A model generated the notes under the pieces. That model was not told the origin of the DNA and made no database searches. It was given only the letters and a program-made list of their open reading frames with translations. Source: Euonymus europaeus (lineage: Eukaryota > Streptophyta > Magnoliopsida > Celastrales > Celastraceae). From it: a stretch of DNA of 64,000 bases. The stretch spans positions 8,888,501-8,952,500 of the forward strand of contig OY756967.1 in assembly GCA_963580455.1 (NCBI GenBank). Reading direction: 5' to 3'. Below, piece by piece: positions 1 to 10,313 of this stretch. How positions within the stretch are numbered: position 1 is the stretch's first letter; every line of letters begins with the position of its first letter. The translations under genes were made by a program, and so were the position numbers.

Positions 1-1405
1 CTAATATGGCCTAGTTGAGAGAAATGTTCGATTTCAATGTTTATTGAATTTATTTCATATATATATATATGAGGTTGGTTATGTTTTGACATTCTATGGG
101 GTTTGACTTTGCTTCTTTATTAGGTCTGGGGAAGTCGGAACCCTAAATCGGAAATTGGTAGTAGCATTTTCTATTATTGCTTGGATAACGAGGTAGGGAT
201 TCTTACCCTTTTATTTCATTCCTTAGAGATTTCTCACTTCATTCTAAAGAGCGGTTGGTAATCCTTCATTGGTCTTTGATTTGAGTTCTTGCCTAGATTG
301 CTTCCTAGGAAGAACGAGCCATGATTGTTATTATTGAATTTATTGCATAACCGAATACATGTTTGATCATCTATCAAGCATAATTTATTCTCAAACATGC
401 ATCACGTAGTTACGTATGTATAAAGGATTTATATATATATGTTTATTCTTGCATATTGGACATGCTCATTAGATGCATTAGGAGTTGCGGGCACGGGCTC
501 GTAGTTCCTATAAGAGTTACGTGTGGATGTGGGGGTCCGAGGGCGGGACGAGACCAACGTCTTATGGCTGGAGAGCTAATTAAGAGTTTGGTCATATAAC
601 CGTGTCGGATGTCTCATGGGGTGACACCTATGTCGTCTGGGGCAGTGTCAAGGTTTCCGATGATATACCGAACATCCGTTGAAAAATGCCAAGAGGGACC
701 ATATAGTGATGAAGTTGTTGTTTATTATTAATGTGCTCATAATAGATGCCATGTTGCTGCATTATGCCATGTTTTCCAATTCGGCCGGATTATCTCGTTA
801 AATCTTTATTTCCCTACTGAGCCTTCTGCTCACCCTACTTCTTTTCTATGATCTTCAGGTGAATCTGGTACGAATGTCCAGCCGACGGATCAGTAGGTGG
901 AGACGTGACATGGAAACGCCACCTTGGGGCTTAGGTTCTTGACCATGTGAAAACTCTTGTTATCTAGTACATTTAGTACTTAGATTGGTTTAATGGATTA
1001 AGTATTTATCTTTCTTTTACTTTATGAAGAGGATGATGAACGGTCGAGAGCTGCGCCGTTAAACCGGGACTCTCGTACCGAGATTATGGAACTATGTTCC
1101 GGATGTTGAACTATATACTGGTTATGTGATGGATGATTTTTCTTTTACGTATCTTGCATGTGATTAGGTGGCCTGAGGCCCTGCCTAGAGTGTGAATGTG
1201 GTTAGCTGGCCTAAGGCCCTGCTAGGTTGCGGATTGAGATTTATTTATGATATATATATATATATTTGTTGCACAGGTTGGCATTCTCCGATTTACGGGG
1301 AGATGCTGCCAGATTTTCGGTAGAATCCGTGTTAGGTTGACGTGAGAGGAAGTCTTTAGGAGACTAGTGATGTCATCGGTAGCGCTCCCGGTTTGGGGCG
1401 TTGCA
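1..1405 (+). repeat. 5' LTR of element 1 (3' part only)
   Basis: Base 1 corresponds to base 6459 of the 3' LTR, and the match continues to 7864, so about 1008 bp of this LTR lies outside the window. It ends TTGCA where the 3' LTR ends TTACA, and the PBS follows after three bases. One member of the GGCCTGAGGCC pair is altered here (GGCCTAAGGCC at 1208-1218) but intact in the 3' copy. Confidence 0.95.
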
Positions 1406-1408
1406 GTT

Positions 1409-1420
1409 TGGTATCAAAGC
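1409..1420 (+). other. Primer binding site, initiator Met tRNA
   Basis: TGGTATCAAAGC matches the usual plant Ty3/gypsy PBS TGGTATCAGAGC, complementary to the 3' end of initiator tRNA-Met, with one mismatch. It starts three bases after the LTR end. Confidence 0.9.
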
Positions 1421-1582
1421 GAGGTTAGATTACGGATTTACGTAGGATCTGGGGCTGGGTCCTAGTTGTGTGTTAGTAAGTCTCCAAGCCATGTCATGCT
1501 CTCTGCTGATCCGGTACGTATTCCTTCCCTTAAATCCTCATTCTTTGTTTAGTACTGAGTATTTAAATCTGTTGTGGCGCAG

Positions 1583-3052
1583 ATGGATACTCGTAGGGAG
1601 ACACGTTCTTCTCGTACTGTGGCAACCCCAGATGGTAGAGGCCGACGAGGGAGACCGAGGGGCCGTGGTAGAGGCCGGGTTGAGGGAGTGGCGCGCGTTA
1701 CCAGGCGCACTCTTAGCACACAGGGGTCACTGCCGGAGATGGGCACTAGTGACAGAGTTGGGGAGATAGTCCATGAGGGATTATATACTGATGAGGGTCA
1801 GGAGAGGACCTCAGAACAAGTACTACCAACTGTACAGGTTACTGCGAGCGCTACTACTGGGCAACCTATGACGTTGGAGGTTTTGGCTGGAATTGTGACA
1901 AATTTAACTCAGGTGGTGCAGGCGCAGGCACAAACACAGGCTCAAGCCTTAGCCCAGATTCAGGCTCAAGTTCAGGCTCAGGCTCAAGCCCAGGCTCAGG
2001 CTCAGGCTTCGACACAAAGTCAGACACATACTCAAGCTCCGATAGTTATAGCTCCTGAGGTACGGGTAGAGGGACAGCCCTCTGGCGTGAACACTGGAGG
2101 CGGAGCACTGTTTAGGCCGGGACAGGAGATGTATGAGGTGGATCAACTCCGCCGGACCAATCCCCCACAATTTTCTGGAGACGAAAATGGGTGTGATGCA
2201 GGAGATTGGATACGACAGATGAGCAAACGATTTGAATCGCTGGCTCTACCTGATGATCGAAGAATAAAGCTGATTTTCTACTACCTTACGGGACCAACAT
2301 CTGACTAGTGGGATTCTTTGGATCAGAGGAAGCATGACTTGACTTGGGCGTCATTTGAACTAATTTTTATGCAGTGGTTTGTGCCTGAGAGTCTCCAGTC
2401 TGACAAAGCTAAGCAGTACTTGGAGCTGGTGCAGACTCCTGACATGACAGTGACGCAATACACGAAACAATATGAGGAACTTTATAAGTATGGAAAGAAG
2501 AATGCTCCGGATGAGTGGAGCAAGACAGAGAGGTACCGGAACGGGCTGATTCCAGGTATTGGGAAGTTGATGATTCCTTCGAGGAAAATTTCTTATGATG
2601 CGGCTGTGGATATGGCTCTCCAATTAGAGCTGGGAAAACGTAACTCCCGTAAGTACTGGGGTATACATAAGGTCCGTAAAGCTCCAAATTTGGGGGGTGA
2701 AGGTGGCAGCGGCCAGAAAAGGCAGAAGACTGAGTCTCAGACACAGAAGGACCACATAGGTGGAAGAGACCACGGGCAGAGGTCAAGGAGTGGCAAGGTA
2801 GTGTGTTACAAGTGCGGAAAGGAGGGCCATATGAGGGATCAGTGCAGGTCTAAGGAGATTATATGCTTCGGATGTGGTGTATCTAGACACAGAAAGAGTG
2901 AGTGTCCTCAGGGTGGCAGAGTTTCAGAGCAGATGCAGATCCCGGGTATACCGCCCCAGCTCTTCCTTCCACAGCTCCATCTGGAGGGAGGGGAAGGGAT
3001 GGAGCTAGACCGCAGCAACAGACTTTGTCGCATGGACGAGCATTTGCTTTGA
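1583..3052 (+). pseudogene. gag of element 1, interrupted
   Basis: Encodes the capsid/nucleocapsid protein of an LTR retrotransposon. The ATG at 1583 aligns with the gag start of element 2 (12731). An Arg/Gly-rich N-terminus (about residues 14-40) is followed by a Gln-Ala repeat (about 1915-2035), a capsid region (about 2120-2640) and two CCHC zinc knuckles (about 2804-2845 and 2864-2907). A TAG at 2306-2308 sits where element 2 has Trp in a Trp-Trp pair, and the same frame resumes at 2318. Compared with element 2, one base is missing near 2958, so the reading frame runs off and ends at 3052. What can be made from this copy is a short N-terminal Gag unless the stop is read through. Confidence 0.9.
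1915..2035 (+). repeat. Gln-Ala coding microsatellite within gag
   Basis: Imperfect repetition of caggctcaag-like units encodes a Gln/Ala-rich linker between the N-terminus and the capsid domain of element 1 Gag. At the corresponding place elements 2 and 4 have only a short Gln/Thr/Ala stretch, so this is a local expansion. Confidence 0.8.
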
Positions 3053-3142
3053 GATATGAGGAAGCTCCGGAACAGTTAAATTTCATCGGAGGTATATTTC
3101 CTATCTCTAATGGTTGAGCGAGAGTATTGTTTGACTCGAGAA
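2960..3142 (+). pseudogene. Protease N-terminal stub of element 1
   Basis: In the frame one base off gag, residues including the run NFIGG and the following I-S-N match the segment just ahead of the protease in element 2 (NFIGG, FISN). A TGA lies at 3115-3117 where element 2 has Trp. Homology runs through Phe-Asp-Ser (about 3130-3138), the first residues of the aspartic protease active site, then stops. The Gly of the D-S/T-G triad is already replaced. The boundary marks where unrelated sequence begins. Confidence 0.8.
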
Positions 3143-4382
3143 AAATTAGAGTGAGATTGTGGAAGTAGAAAACGTGGAGGTATAAACGAGAAACAGACAT
3201 TAGTTTGCATCGAAGCGTCTAAGGCTCGATGGTGGCGTATTACTCGTACCTAGAGTTCGTGAATAACTACAAAAATAGTTGTTTGAGTAGTTAATATTAT
3301 ATGAAAGGGGATGTCTAGATGAGGTGAGTAGATAAGAGATGGTGTCAGGGTGGACACTTGCATAAAGGAGATGAATGTGATGGTGAGTAGGTCTAGAGTC
3401 ATGGAAATTTCATGACTAACAGTTATAGTTGATAGTTATCTAGCTATTGGAAGGATGAGATCGATGGTTAGAATCCATTAGGAAATGGGATTTGGGGAAC
3501 CGGATTAGTATCCTTAAAAAAAAATTGTATGAGAATGAAAAAAATGTGTTAAATTTGAGGAAATAAAGTTTCCCTAAAGGGAAGGTGTGTATCAAAAGGA
3601 TAAGGATTTATTTACAAATCATTGAATGATATTGTATTTAGAATGATGGAAGTACTAGATTTTGTGACTCTATTTACTAACACTAAATGTTACGCAAATG
3701 ATAATTTATAAGGTTGAGTATGAAATTCTTGGTAAGAAGCTCGGACACTAAGGGTACTTGAATATCAAAGTGATAAATTTTATTTAAATGCATAAGATAT
3801 GACAATGATTGATGTGTGCTCTAGAGCTAAAGGTGAATAGTCTATAACTATTTGGGGAATAGATTGGAAATTCAAGAAATTTACATAGTGAAATGAATCA
3901 TAATAATTGTGGATGGTGAAAAAGAGAGTGTCTCTAGAAGTAATGGAATTTACCGAGGCTTTCGAGAGCTAATGGTGACAAAGTAGTAACGATAGCATAT
4001 ACTAGCTTGTCATGTGAGTTAATAGTAACAAAGTAGAATTATTGCTGACACTAAAGATTCGGGGAAGACAGACGGATTCTTCGGGATTCTTTCAGAGATA
4101 ATGGAGATCTTGGAGTACAACTAAAGAGGATTCGGGTGAAGCGGAATATTATGGATGTTTAGAACACCACAACTAAGGGTGACACGTTATAGAGTAGCTG
4201 AAAAAGGCTAGTTTATTGGGGTCCTTTAGGGGGTTACACGTCCTATGCAAGGTTTCATAGGGTGGTAAGAGTTGAAAGTACCATGATTGAATTTGAGTTG
4301 TATTTAAGAAGGGGAACCAAGGTAAGTGACACAAACCAAGTAGTATTTCTCTCCCTACTCAAGTTATACAACTTATAAAAAA
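3143..4382 (+). other. AT-rich segment without recognisable genes (element 1)
   Basis: About 1.24 kb, purine-rich on the plus strand, with no ORF over about 60 codons and no similarity that I recognise to protease, RT, RNase H or integrase. A strong splice-donor consensus (AAG then GTAAGT at 4321/4322) and a pyrimidine-rich run ending in AG (4345-4363) lie just ahead of the ORF at 4383. This could be a leader or intron for that ORF, a decayed pol, or captured DNA. Confidence 0.6.
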
Positions 4383-4844
4383 ATGGCAAGTGAAGGACGC
4401 GGCCAAGCTTGTTCAGTAAAGGTGCTAAAGGAGTTTACTTCCAACCGTGGGATGCCTTTTCCACGATACAAAATCGTAAGGGAACCGTCATGTGTTAGAA
4501 CAACGGTTACCTTACGAAACCCAGACGTTGAGTTGGGTGTCCTGGGATGCGTGATTAAAGCATGGACCACGTTCAATGGTGGTGAACTGGAAGTTCAGGA
4601 AGAGTGTGCTCGACTTATGCTTCATAAGCTAAGAAACAATTTTGGTATACAGATACCAGGCTACAACTACGGGGAAAGCAGCAATCTGGCGATCCAACAA
4701 CAGAAAACTAGAAGACTCCGACGTGAAGTTGTACGTCTGAGGGAGGAGAACCGGGAACTGCGATACGAGAACGAAGTTCTTGCAAGTCAGGTCGGAAAAT
4801 CAGAGGAAGAACCAGTGTTTGAGGACAAACACTGTATAACCTGA
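4383..4844 (+). CDS. 153-aa extra ORF: putative dsRBD-like fold plus leucine zipper
   Basis: This is not a standard retrotransposon domain. The ATG at 4383 has a favourable context (A at -3, G at +4) and no upstream in-frame ATG extends it. Residues about 11-85 have the alpha-beta-beta-beta-alpha pattern of a double-stranded RNA binding domain: a helix (VKVLKEF), a loop and strand with PFPRYKIV, strands with TTVTL and GCVIKAW, then a helix (QEECARLMLHKL). The lysine motif typical at the start of the second helix is missing, so RNA binding is uncertain. Residues 112-137 form a regular heptad zipper: Leu at 112, 119, 126 and 133, Val at 116 and 137, Asn at 123 and 130 in a-type positions, predicting a parallel dimer. 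An acidic tail follows. The uninterrupted frame beside a broken gag suggests constraint. The dsRBD call is from pattern only; the zipper is clear. Confidence 0.7.
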   Translation: MASEGRGQACSVKVLKEFTSNRGMPFPRYKIVREPSCVRTTVTLRNPDVELGVLGCVIKAWTTFNGGELEVQEECARLMLHKLRNNFGIQIPGYNYGESSNLAIQQQKTRRLRREVVRLREENRELRYENEVLASQVGKSEEEPVFEDKHCIT

Positions 4845-5091
4845 GAATAGTTGCATGTGGTCTAGGTTATGTATAAGAATAAAGCTCATAGAGCAGATAT
4901 GAGTTTGAGTATGTGAAATATAGGAACTAAAAGTAAGAAACCTTTGATATTAGGTGTAAGACCTATTAGTAGAACAATGTATCTAGCTTTGGTGTTGTTA
5001 AAAATTATGTAATCGACTAAGGTTTGTAATATGAATGTGTGTATGAATGTATGGAATGGAGAGGTAAGAATCCTTATAAATTATGGTATGG

Positions 5092-5416
5092 ACTTGTGGC
5101 ATACCGTTTGGCACTTCCACCGAAACTGGCAAAAGTTCACAATGTGTTTCATGTTTCAATGCTCCGAAAGTATGAGCCGGATCCATCGCATGTGTTGGAT
5201 TGGACCACCTTGGAAGTCGAAGAGGACGGGAGCTATACGCTTCAACCGGTGAAGATTATGGACCGACAGGATAAAATCACAAGGTCGAGTGTGATTCCAC
5301 TAGTAAAGGTTATGTGGATGTATCATGGAGCTGAGGAAGCGACATGGGAGTTAGAGTCAAAGATGCGGGAGAGGTACCCGGAATTGTTCGAAAATTTGGG
5401 TACATATGTAGTTTAA
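5092..5416 (+). pseudogene. Integrase C-terminal tail and chromodomain remnant (element 1)
   Basis: From about 5092 the frame matches the end of element 2's integrase: the VAYRLALPPKL segment that follows the GPY/F module, NVFHVSMLRKYEPDPSH, then a chromodomain-like C-terminus with VKVMWMYHG, ATWELES and YPELF. The frame is open to a TAA ending at 5416, 20 bp before the polypurine tract. No start codon belongs to the homologous part, and the integrase zinc finger and DDE core are absent. Either this is kept because overlapping cis signals near the polypurine tract are needed, or it is part of a larger spliced product. Confidence 0.85.
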
Positions 5417-5435
5417 ATTTCGGGACGAAATTTCT

Positions 5436-5450
5436 TTAAGGGGGAAAGGA
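5436..5450 (+). other. Polypurine tract of element 1
   Basis: A purine run (aagggggaaagga with flanks) directly abuts the TGTAATACCC start of the 3' LTR, the position expected for the plus-strand primer of reverse transcription. Confidence 0.9.
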
Positions 5451-5613
5451 TGTAATACCCTGACCCAAAAAGATAGAAATAAAATGTAAGTGTAAATTCG
5501 GGTTCGGAAAATATATATATCAAGAATTGGACTAAGGTTGATTAAAAATGAGTGAGTCATAAATTAAATATAATTAATAGGAGTGAAACATTGAATAAAC
5601 ATAAAAGTGTTAA

Positions 5614-5616
<3 letters not shown>

Positions 5617-5649
<33 letters not shown>
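5617..5649. repeat. (TA)n microsatellite in LTR
   Basis: About 33 bp of alternating A and T upstream of the 36-bp palindrome. Confidence 0.9.
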
Positions 5650-5653
<4 letters not shown>

Positions 5654-5692
5654 GGATACAAATACATAGTATAGTATATATATATATTGACC

Positions 5693-5728
5693 CCACTTCG
5701 GTGGAGTCAATTGACTCCACCGAAGTGG
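5693..5728. repeat. Perfect 36-bp palindrome in element 1 LTR
   Basis: Two 18-base arms (left arm ccacttcggtggagtcaa) meet with no spacer at CAATTG. Each arm also contains its own small inverted repeat (CCACTTCGGTGG). The arms could form a cruciform in DNA or a long hairpin in RNA. Confidence 0.95.
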
Positions 5729-5779
5729 AGTTATATTGTAATACATAGTTTATATATATAAAAAAAAAATTATTAAATG

Positions 5780-5806
5780 AATGGTGCTGGACGGGCCAGC
5801 ACCATT
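5780..5806. repeat. Hairpin in element 1 LTR, 11-bp stem
   Basis: AATGGTGCTGG, then the loop ACGGG, then CCAGCACCATT: a perfect 11-bp stem with a 5-base loop, 52 bp downstream of the 36-bp palindrome. Confidence 0.95.
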
Positions 5807-7864
5807 GTTTAAACAAACAAAAAATATTGGTTTGGCCGAAAGCCACAAACAGAAACCACGAGCGACAGAGAAGGAAAAGAGAGAAGAAGAAAGAGTGGGA
5901 GAAGGAGAAAGAGGGAGGAAGGAGAGCTAGGAACTTAGGTTTGAGTGGAGATTTAAGCAATGCTGAAGGTTGAAGGTTGAAGGTTCAAGGAAGACTTTGG
6001 GTTTATTTGGCTCTTGAAAGAGGTAAGGATATATTTTGAAATTTTCATGATTTTGTTCAATTTTTCTGTCATTCATGTTAGAAATGTGATAAGAGTACGA
6101 GAATGAGTAAACTTGTGTTTTAAAAATGGAAGTTAAAGAGATTATATGCATTTTTGGAAAATGGGTGCCTAAGGAACGAATTTCTTCGATTCCGTTGATT
6201 GGGTTCGAGTTTGAGGCTTAATTTTGGATATGTTGGTGATTTAGGATTGGGTAACCTACCCTCCAAATTTGAGACGATTCCGTTAAGGAATCGATAGGGT
6301 GTTAGTGTAAACCTAAGAGGGAAACTTGGGGTTTACGGGGTTCGAGTAAGAATTTAAACTTGGAATTTCATATGGGGGTTTAATAATATATATTAGGAGA
6401 CTTGAAATTGTTAATTTGGAATGGGTAGGTATAAAGGAGTGTGATTGCACATTTTAGGCTAATATGGCCTAGTTGAGAGAAATGTTCGATTTCAATGTTT
6501 ATTGAATTTATTTCATATATATATATATATATGAGGTTGGTTATGTTTTTACATTATATGGGGTTCGACTTTGCTTCTTTATTAGGTCTGGGGAAGTCGG
6601 AACCCTAAATCGGAAATTGGTAGTAGCATTTTCTATTATTGCTTGGATAACGAGGTAGGGATTCTTACCCTTTTATTTCATTCCTTAGAGATTTCTCACT
6701 TCATTCTAAAGAGCGGTTGGTAATCCTTCATTGGTCTTTGATTTGAGTTCTTGCCTAGATTGCTTCCTAGGAAGAACGAGCCATGATTGTTATTATTGAA
6801 TTTATTGCATAACCGAATACATGTTTGATCATCTATCAAGCATAATTTATTCTCAAACATGCATCACGTAGTTACGTATGTATAAAGGATTTTTATATAT
6901 ATGTTTATTCTTGCATATTGGACATGCTCATTAGATGCATTAGGAGTTGCGGGCACGGGCTCGTAGTTCCTATAAGAGTTACGTGTGGATGTGGGGGTCC
7001 GAGGGCGGGACGAGACCAACGTCTTATGGCTGGAGAGCTAATTAAGAGTTTGGTCATATAACCGTGTCGGATGTCTCATGGGGTGACACCTATGTCGTCT
7101 GGGGCAGTGTCAAGGTTTCCGATGATATACCGGACATCCGTTGAAAAATGCCAAGAGGGACCATATAGTGATGAAGTTGTTGTTTATTATTAATGTGCTC
7201 ATAATAGATGCCATGTTGCTGCATTATGCCATATTTTCCAATTCAGCCGGATTATCTCGTTAAATCTTTATTTCCCTACTGAGCCTTCTGCTCACCCTAC
7301 TTCTTTTCTATGATCTTCAGGTGAATCTGGTACGAATGTCCAGCCGACGGATCAGTAGGTGGAGACGTGACATGGAAATGCCACCTTGGGGCTTAGGTTC
7401 TTGACCATGTGAAAACTCTTGTTATCTAGTACATTTAGTACTTAGATTGGTTTAATGGATTAAGTATTTATCTTTCTTTTACTTTATGAAGAGGATGAAC
7501 GGTCGAGAGCTGCGCCGTTAAACCGGGACTCTCGTACCGAGATTATGGAACTATGTTCCGGATGTTGAACTATATACTGGTTATGTGATGGATGATTTTT
7601 CTTTTACGTATCTTGCATGTGATTAGGTGGCCTGAGGCCCTGCCTAGAGTGTGAATGTGGTTAGCTGGCCTGAGGCCCTGCTAGGTTGCGGATTGAGATT
7701 TATTTATGATATATATATATATATTTGTTGCACAGGTTGGCATTCTCCGATTTACGGGGAGATGCTGCCAGATTTTCGGTAGAATCCGTGTTAGGTTGAC
7801 GTGAGAGGAAGTCTTTAGGAGACTAGTGACGTCATCGGTAGCGCTCCCGGTTTGGGGCGTTACA

Positions 7865-7924
7865 TTGATAACCTAGGACGGTGCGGTGAGCACCACGTAA
7901 CGTTTCCGAAATTGGGGCGTTACA
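7865..7924 (+). repeat. 3' tail of an older LTR, host of element 1
   Basis: These 60 bases resemble the last part of the other LTRs here (cctaggacggtg..., ending GGGGCGTTACA) but differ from the element 1 tail. Satellite DNA starts right after. Element 1 therefore probably inserted into an LTR already sitting in the satellite. The other half of that LTR lies left of the window. Confidence 0.75.
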
Positions 7925-10313
7925 GTTATTTTATGTCGAATTTTACGAGAATAGGCTCCTTAAATTGTTTCGTTTCAAAAGACCAAATTCATTCCTAATT
8001 AGAGAAAACTTTTAAAGGATCCTCCATGGAGAGAGTTGAGAATTTCCGAACCCTCAAAGTTGATCATTGCACACGTTTTATTATTTTTTTATGTCTAATT
8101 TTAAGAGAATAGGCTCCTTAGATTGCTTCTTTGCCAAAAGATTAACTTTCAATCCAAATTGGATAAAACCTTTCAAAGATCCTTCAAGGAGAGAGTTGAG
8201 CATTTCCGAACCCGCGAGGTTCATCATTTCACACTTTTTATTGTTATTTTATCTCTAATTTTATGAGAATAGGCTCCTTAAATTGTTTCGTTGCAAAAGA
8301 CAAACTTTCATTCCAAATTAGACCTTTTAAAGAACCGTCATGGAGAGAGTTGAGCTATTTCAAACCGTCAAAGTTGATCGGTATACACTTTTTATTGTTA
8401 TTTTATGTCTAATTTTAAGAGAATAGGCTCCTTAGATTGTTTTCTTGCCAAGAGATGAACTTTTATTCCTAATTCTGAGAAACCTTTAAAACATCCTTAA
8501 TGGAGAGAGTTGAGAAATTCCAAACCCTCGAAGTTCATCATTGCATGCCTTTTATTGTTATTTTATGTCTAATTTTAAGGGAATAGGCTTCTAATATTGT
8601 TTTGGTGCCAAAACATGAGCTTTCATTCCAAATTGGTCAAAACCTTTAAAAGATCCTCCACAAAGAGAGTTGAGCATTTTCGAACCCTCGAAGTTCGTCA
8701 TTCCACACTTTTTATTTTTTTTTTAAGTCTAATTTTACGAGAATACGCTTCTTAAATTCTTTCGTTGCAAAAGACGAATTTTCATTCAAAATTAGAGAAA
8801 ACCTTTAATAGAACCTTCATGGAGAGAGTTGAGCTATTTCGAACCGTCAAAGTTGATCAGTATGCACTTTTTATTATTATTTTATGTCCAATTTTAAGAG
8901 AATAAACTGCTTAGATTTTTTTTTTCTAAAAGATGAACTTTTATTCGAAATTGGACGAAACCTTTAAATCATCCTTCATTGAGAGAGTTGATAAATTCCG
9001 AACCCTCGAAGTTCATCATTGCACACTTTTTATTATTATTTTGTGTCTAATTTTAAGAGAATAGGCTTCCTAGATTGTTTTGGTGCCAAAAGATGAGCTT
9101 TCATTCCGAATTGGTGAAAACCTTTAAAAGATCCTTCACAAAGGGAGTTAAGCTTTTTCGAACCTTCGAAGTTCGTCATTGCACACTTTTTATTATTATT
9201 TTAAGTCCAATTTTACGAGAATACGCTCCTTAATTTGTTTCGTTGCAAAGGTCGAACTTTCATTCGAAATTAGAGAAAACCTTTTAAAAAACCTTAATGG
9301 AGAGAGTTGAGCTATTTTGAACGGTCAAAGTTGATCGGTATACACTTTTTATTGTTATTTTATGTCTAATTTTAAGAGAATAGGCTCCTTAGATTGTTTT
9401 CTTGCCAAAAGATGAACTTTTATTTCAAATTGGACGAAACCTTTAAAACATCCTTCATGGAGAGAGTTGAGCAATTCCGAACTCTCGAAGTTCATCATTG
9501 CACGCTTTTTATTGATATTTTATGTATAATTTTAAGAAAATAGGCTTCCTAGATTGTTTTGGTGGCAAAAGATGAGCTTTCATTCCAAATTGGTGAAAAC
9601 CTTTAAAAGATCTCCCATAAAGGGAGTTAAGCATTTTCGAACACTCGAAGTTCGCCATTGCACACTTTATTGTTATTTTATGTCCAATTTTACGAGAATA
9701 CGCTACTTAATTTGTTTCGTTGCAAAGGACAAACTTTCATTCCAAATTAGAGAAAACCCTTTAAAGAACCTTTGTGGAGAATGTTGAACTATTTCGAACG
9801 GTCAAAGTTTATCGATATACATTTTTTATTGTTATTTTATGTCTAATTTTAAGAGAATAGGCTCCTTAGATTGTTTTCTTTCCAAAAGATGAACTTTTAT
9901 TCCAAATTGGATGAAATTCTTAAAACATCGTTCATGGAGTGAGTTGAGCATTTTCGAACCCTCGAAATTCATCATTGCACACTTTTTATTGTTATTTTAT
10001 GTCTAATTTTAAGACAGTAGGCTTTCTTGATTGTTTTATTGCCAAAAGATGATCGAACCGTCGAAGTTGATCGGTATAGACTTTTTATTGTTATTTTATG
10101 TCTAATTTTAAGAGAATATGCTCCTTGGATTGTTTTCTTGCCAAGAGATGAACTTTTATTCGTAATTGGGAGAAAGCTTTAAAACATCCTTAATGGAGAC
10201 AGTTGAGGAATTCCAAACCCTCGAAGTTCATCATTGCATGCCTTTTATTGTTATTTTATGTCTAATTTTAAGGGAATAGGCTTCCTAGATTGTTTTGGTT
10301 CCAAAACATGAGC
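7925..10313 (+). repeat. 160-bp satellite array, block S1 (plus orientation)
   Basis: Successive copies of the anchor GGAGAGAGTTGAG begin near 8341, 8501, 8661, 8820 and 8980, giving a unit of 159-160 bp. Units share an AT-rich core (TTATTTTATGTCTAATTTTA) and a dyad box (TTCGAACCCTCGAA or variants). Monomers differ in type-specific blocks. A shortened hybrid monomer is joined near 10053 (caaaagatga to tcgaaccgtc). Short ORFs here are chance products of the repeat. Confidence 0.95.

Larger units (their letters stand above)
1..7864 (+). mobile_element. Element 1: non-autonomous chromovirus-type LTR retrotransposon
   Basis: The window opens inside the 5' LTR. In order there follow a primer binding site (1409-1420), a gag region (1583-3052), a protease stub cut at the catalytic Asp, about 1.95 kb unrelated to pol that holds a 153-codon ORF (4383-4844), an integrase tail plus chromodomain (5092-5416), a polypurine tract and a 3' LTR (5451-7864). 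Reverse transcriptase, RNase H and the integrase core are absent, so it cannot move by itself. By eye the shared 1.4 kb of the two LTRs differs by about a dozen substitutions and a few short indels, which suggests recent insertion. The 3' LTR abuts the tail of another LTR, so the element is nested. Confidence 0.9.
5451..7864 (+). repeat. 3' LTR of element 1 (full, 2414 bp)
   Basis: Starts TGTAATACCC and ends GGGGCGTTACA (TG...CA). In order it holds a (TA)n run, a perfect 36-bp palindrome, a hairpin, a GA-rich stretch resembling an untranslated leader (about 5860-5935), a splice-donor consensus (GAG/GTAAGG at 6022/6023), a pyrimidine-rich acceptor-like AG (7319-7320), and two GGCCTGAGGCC motifs 38 bp apart (7629-7639, 7667-7677). 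Expected to hold promoter, transcript start and polyadenylation signals. Confidence 0.95.

Noticed and set aside
4371..4382. TATA box for the 153-codon ORF (TTATAAAA)
   Set aside because: It lies less than 10 bp from the ATG, too close to direct a transcript carrying that start codon.
8690..8720. CENP-B box in the satellite (TTCG...CGGG)
   Set aside because: The TTCGAACC stretch lacks the CGGG half at the required distance, so only the dyad is reported.
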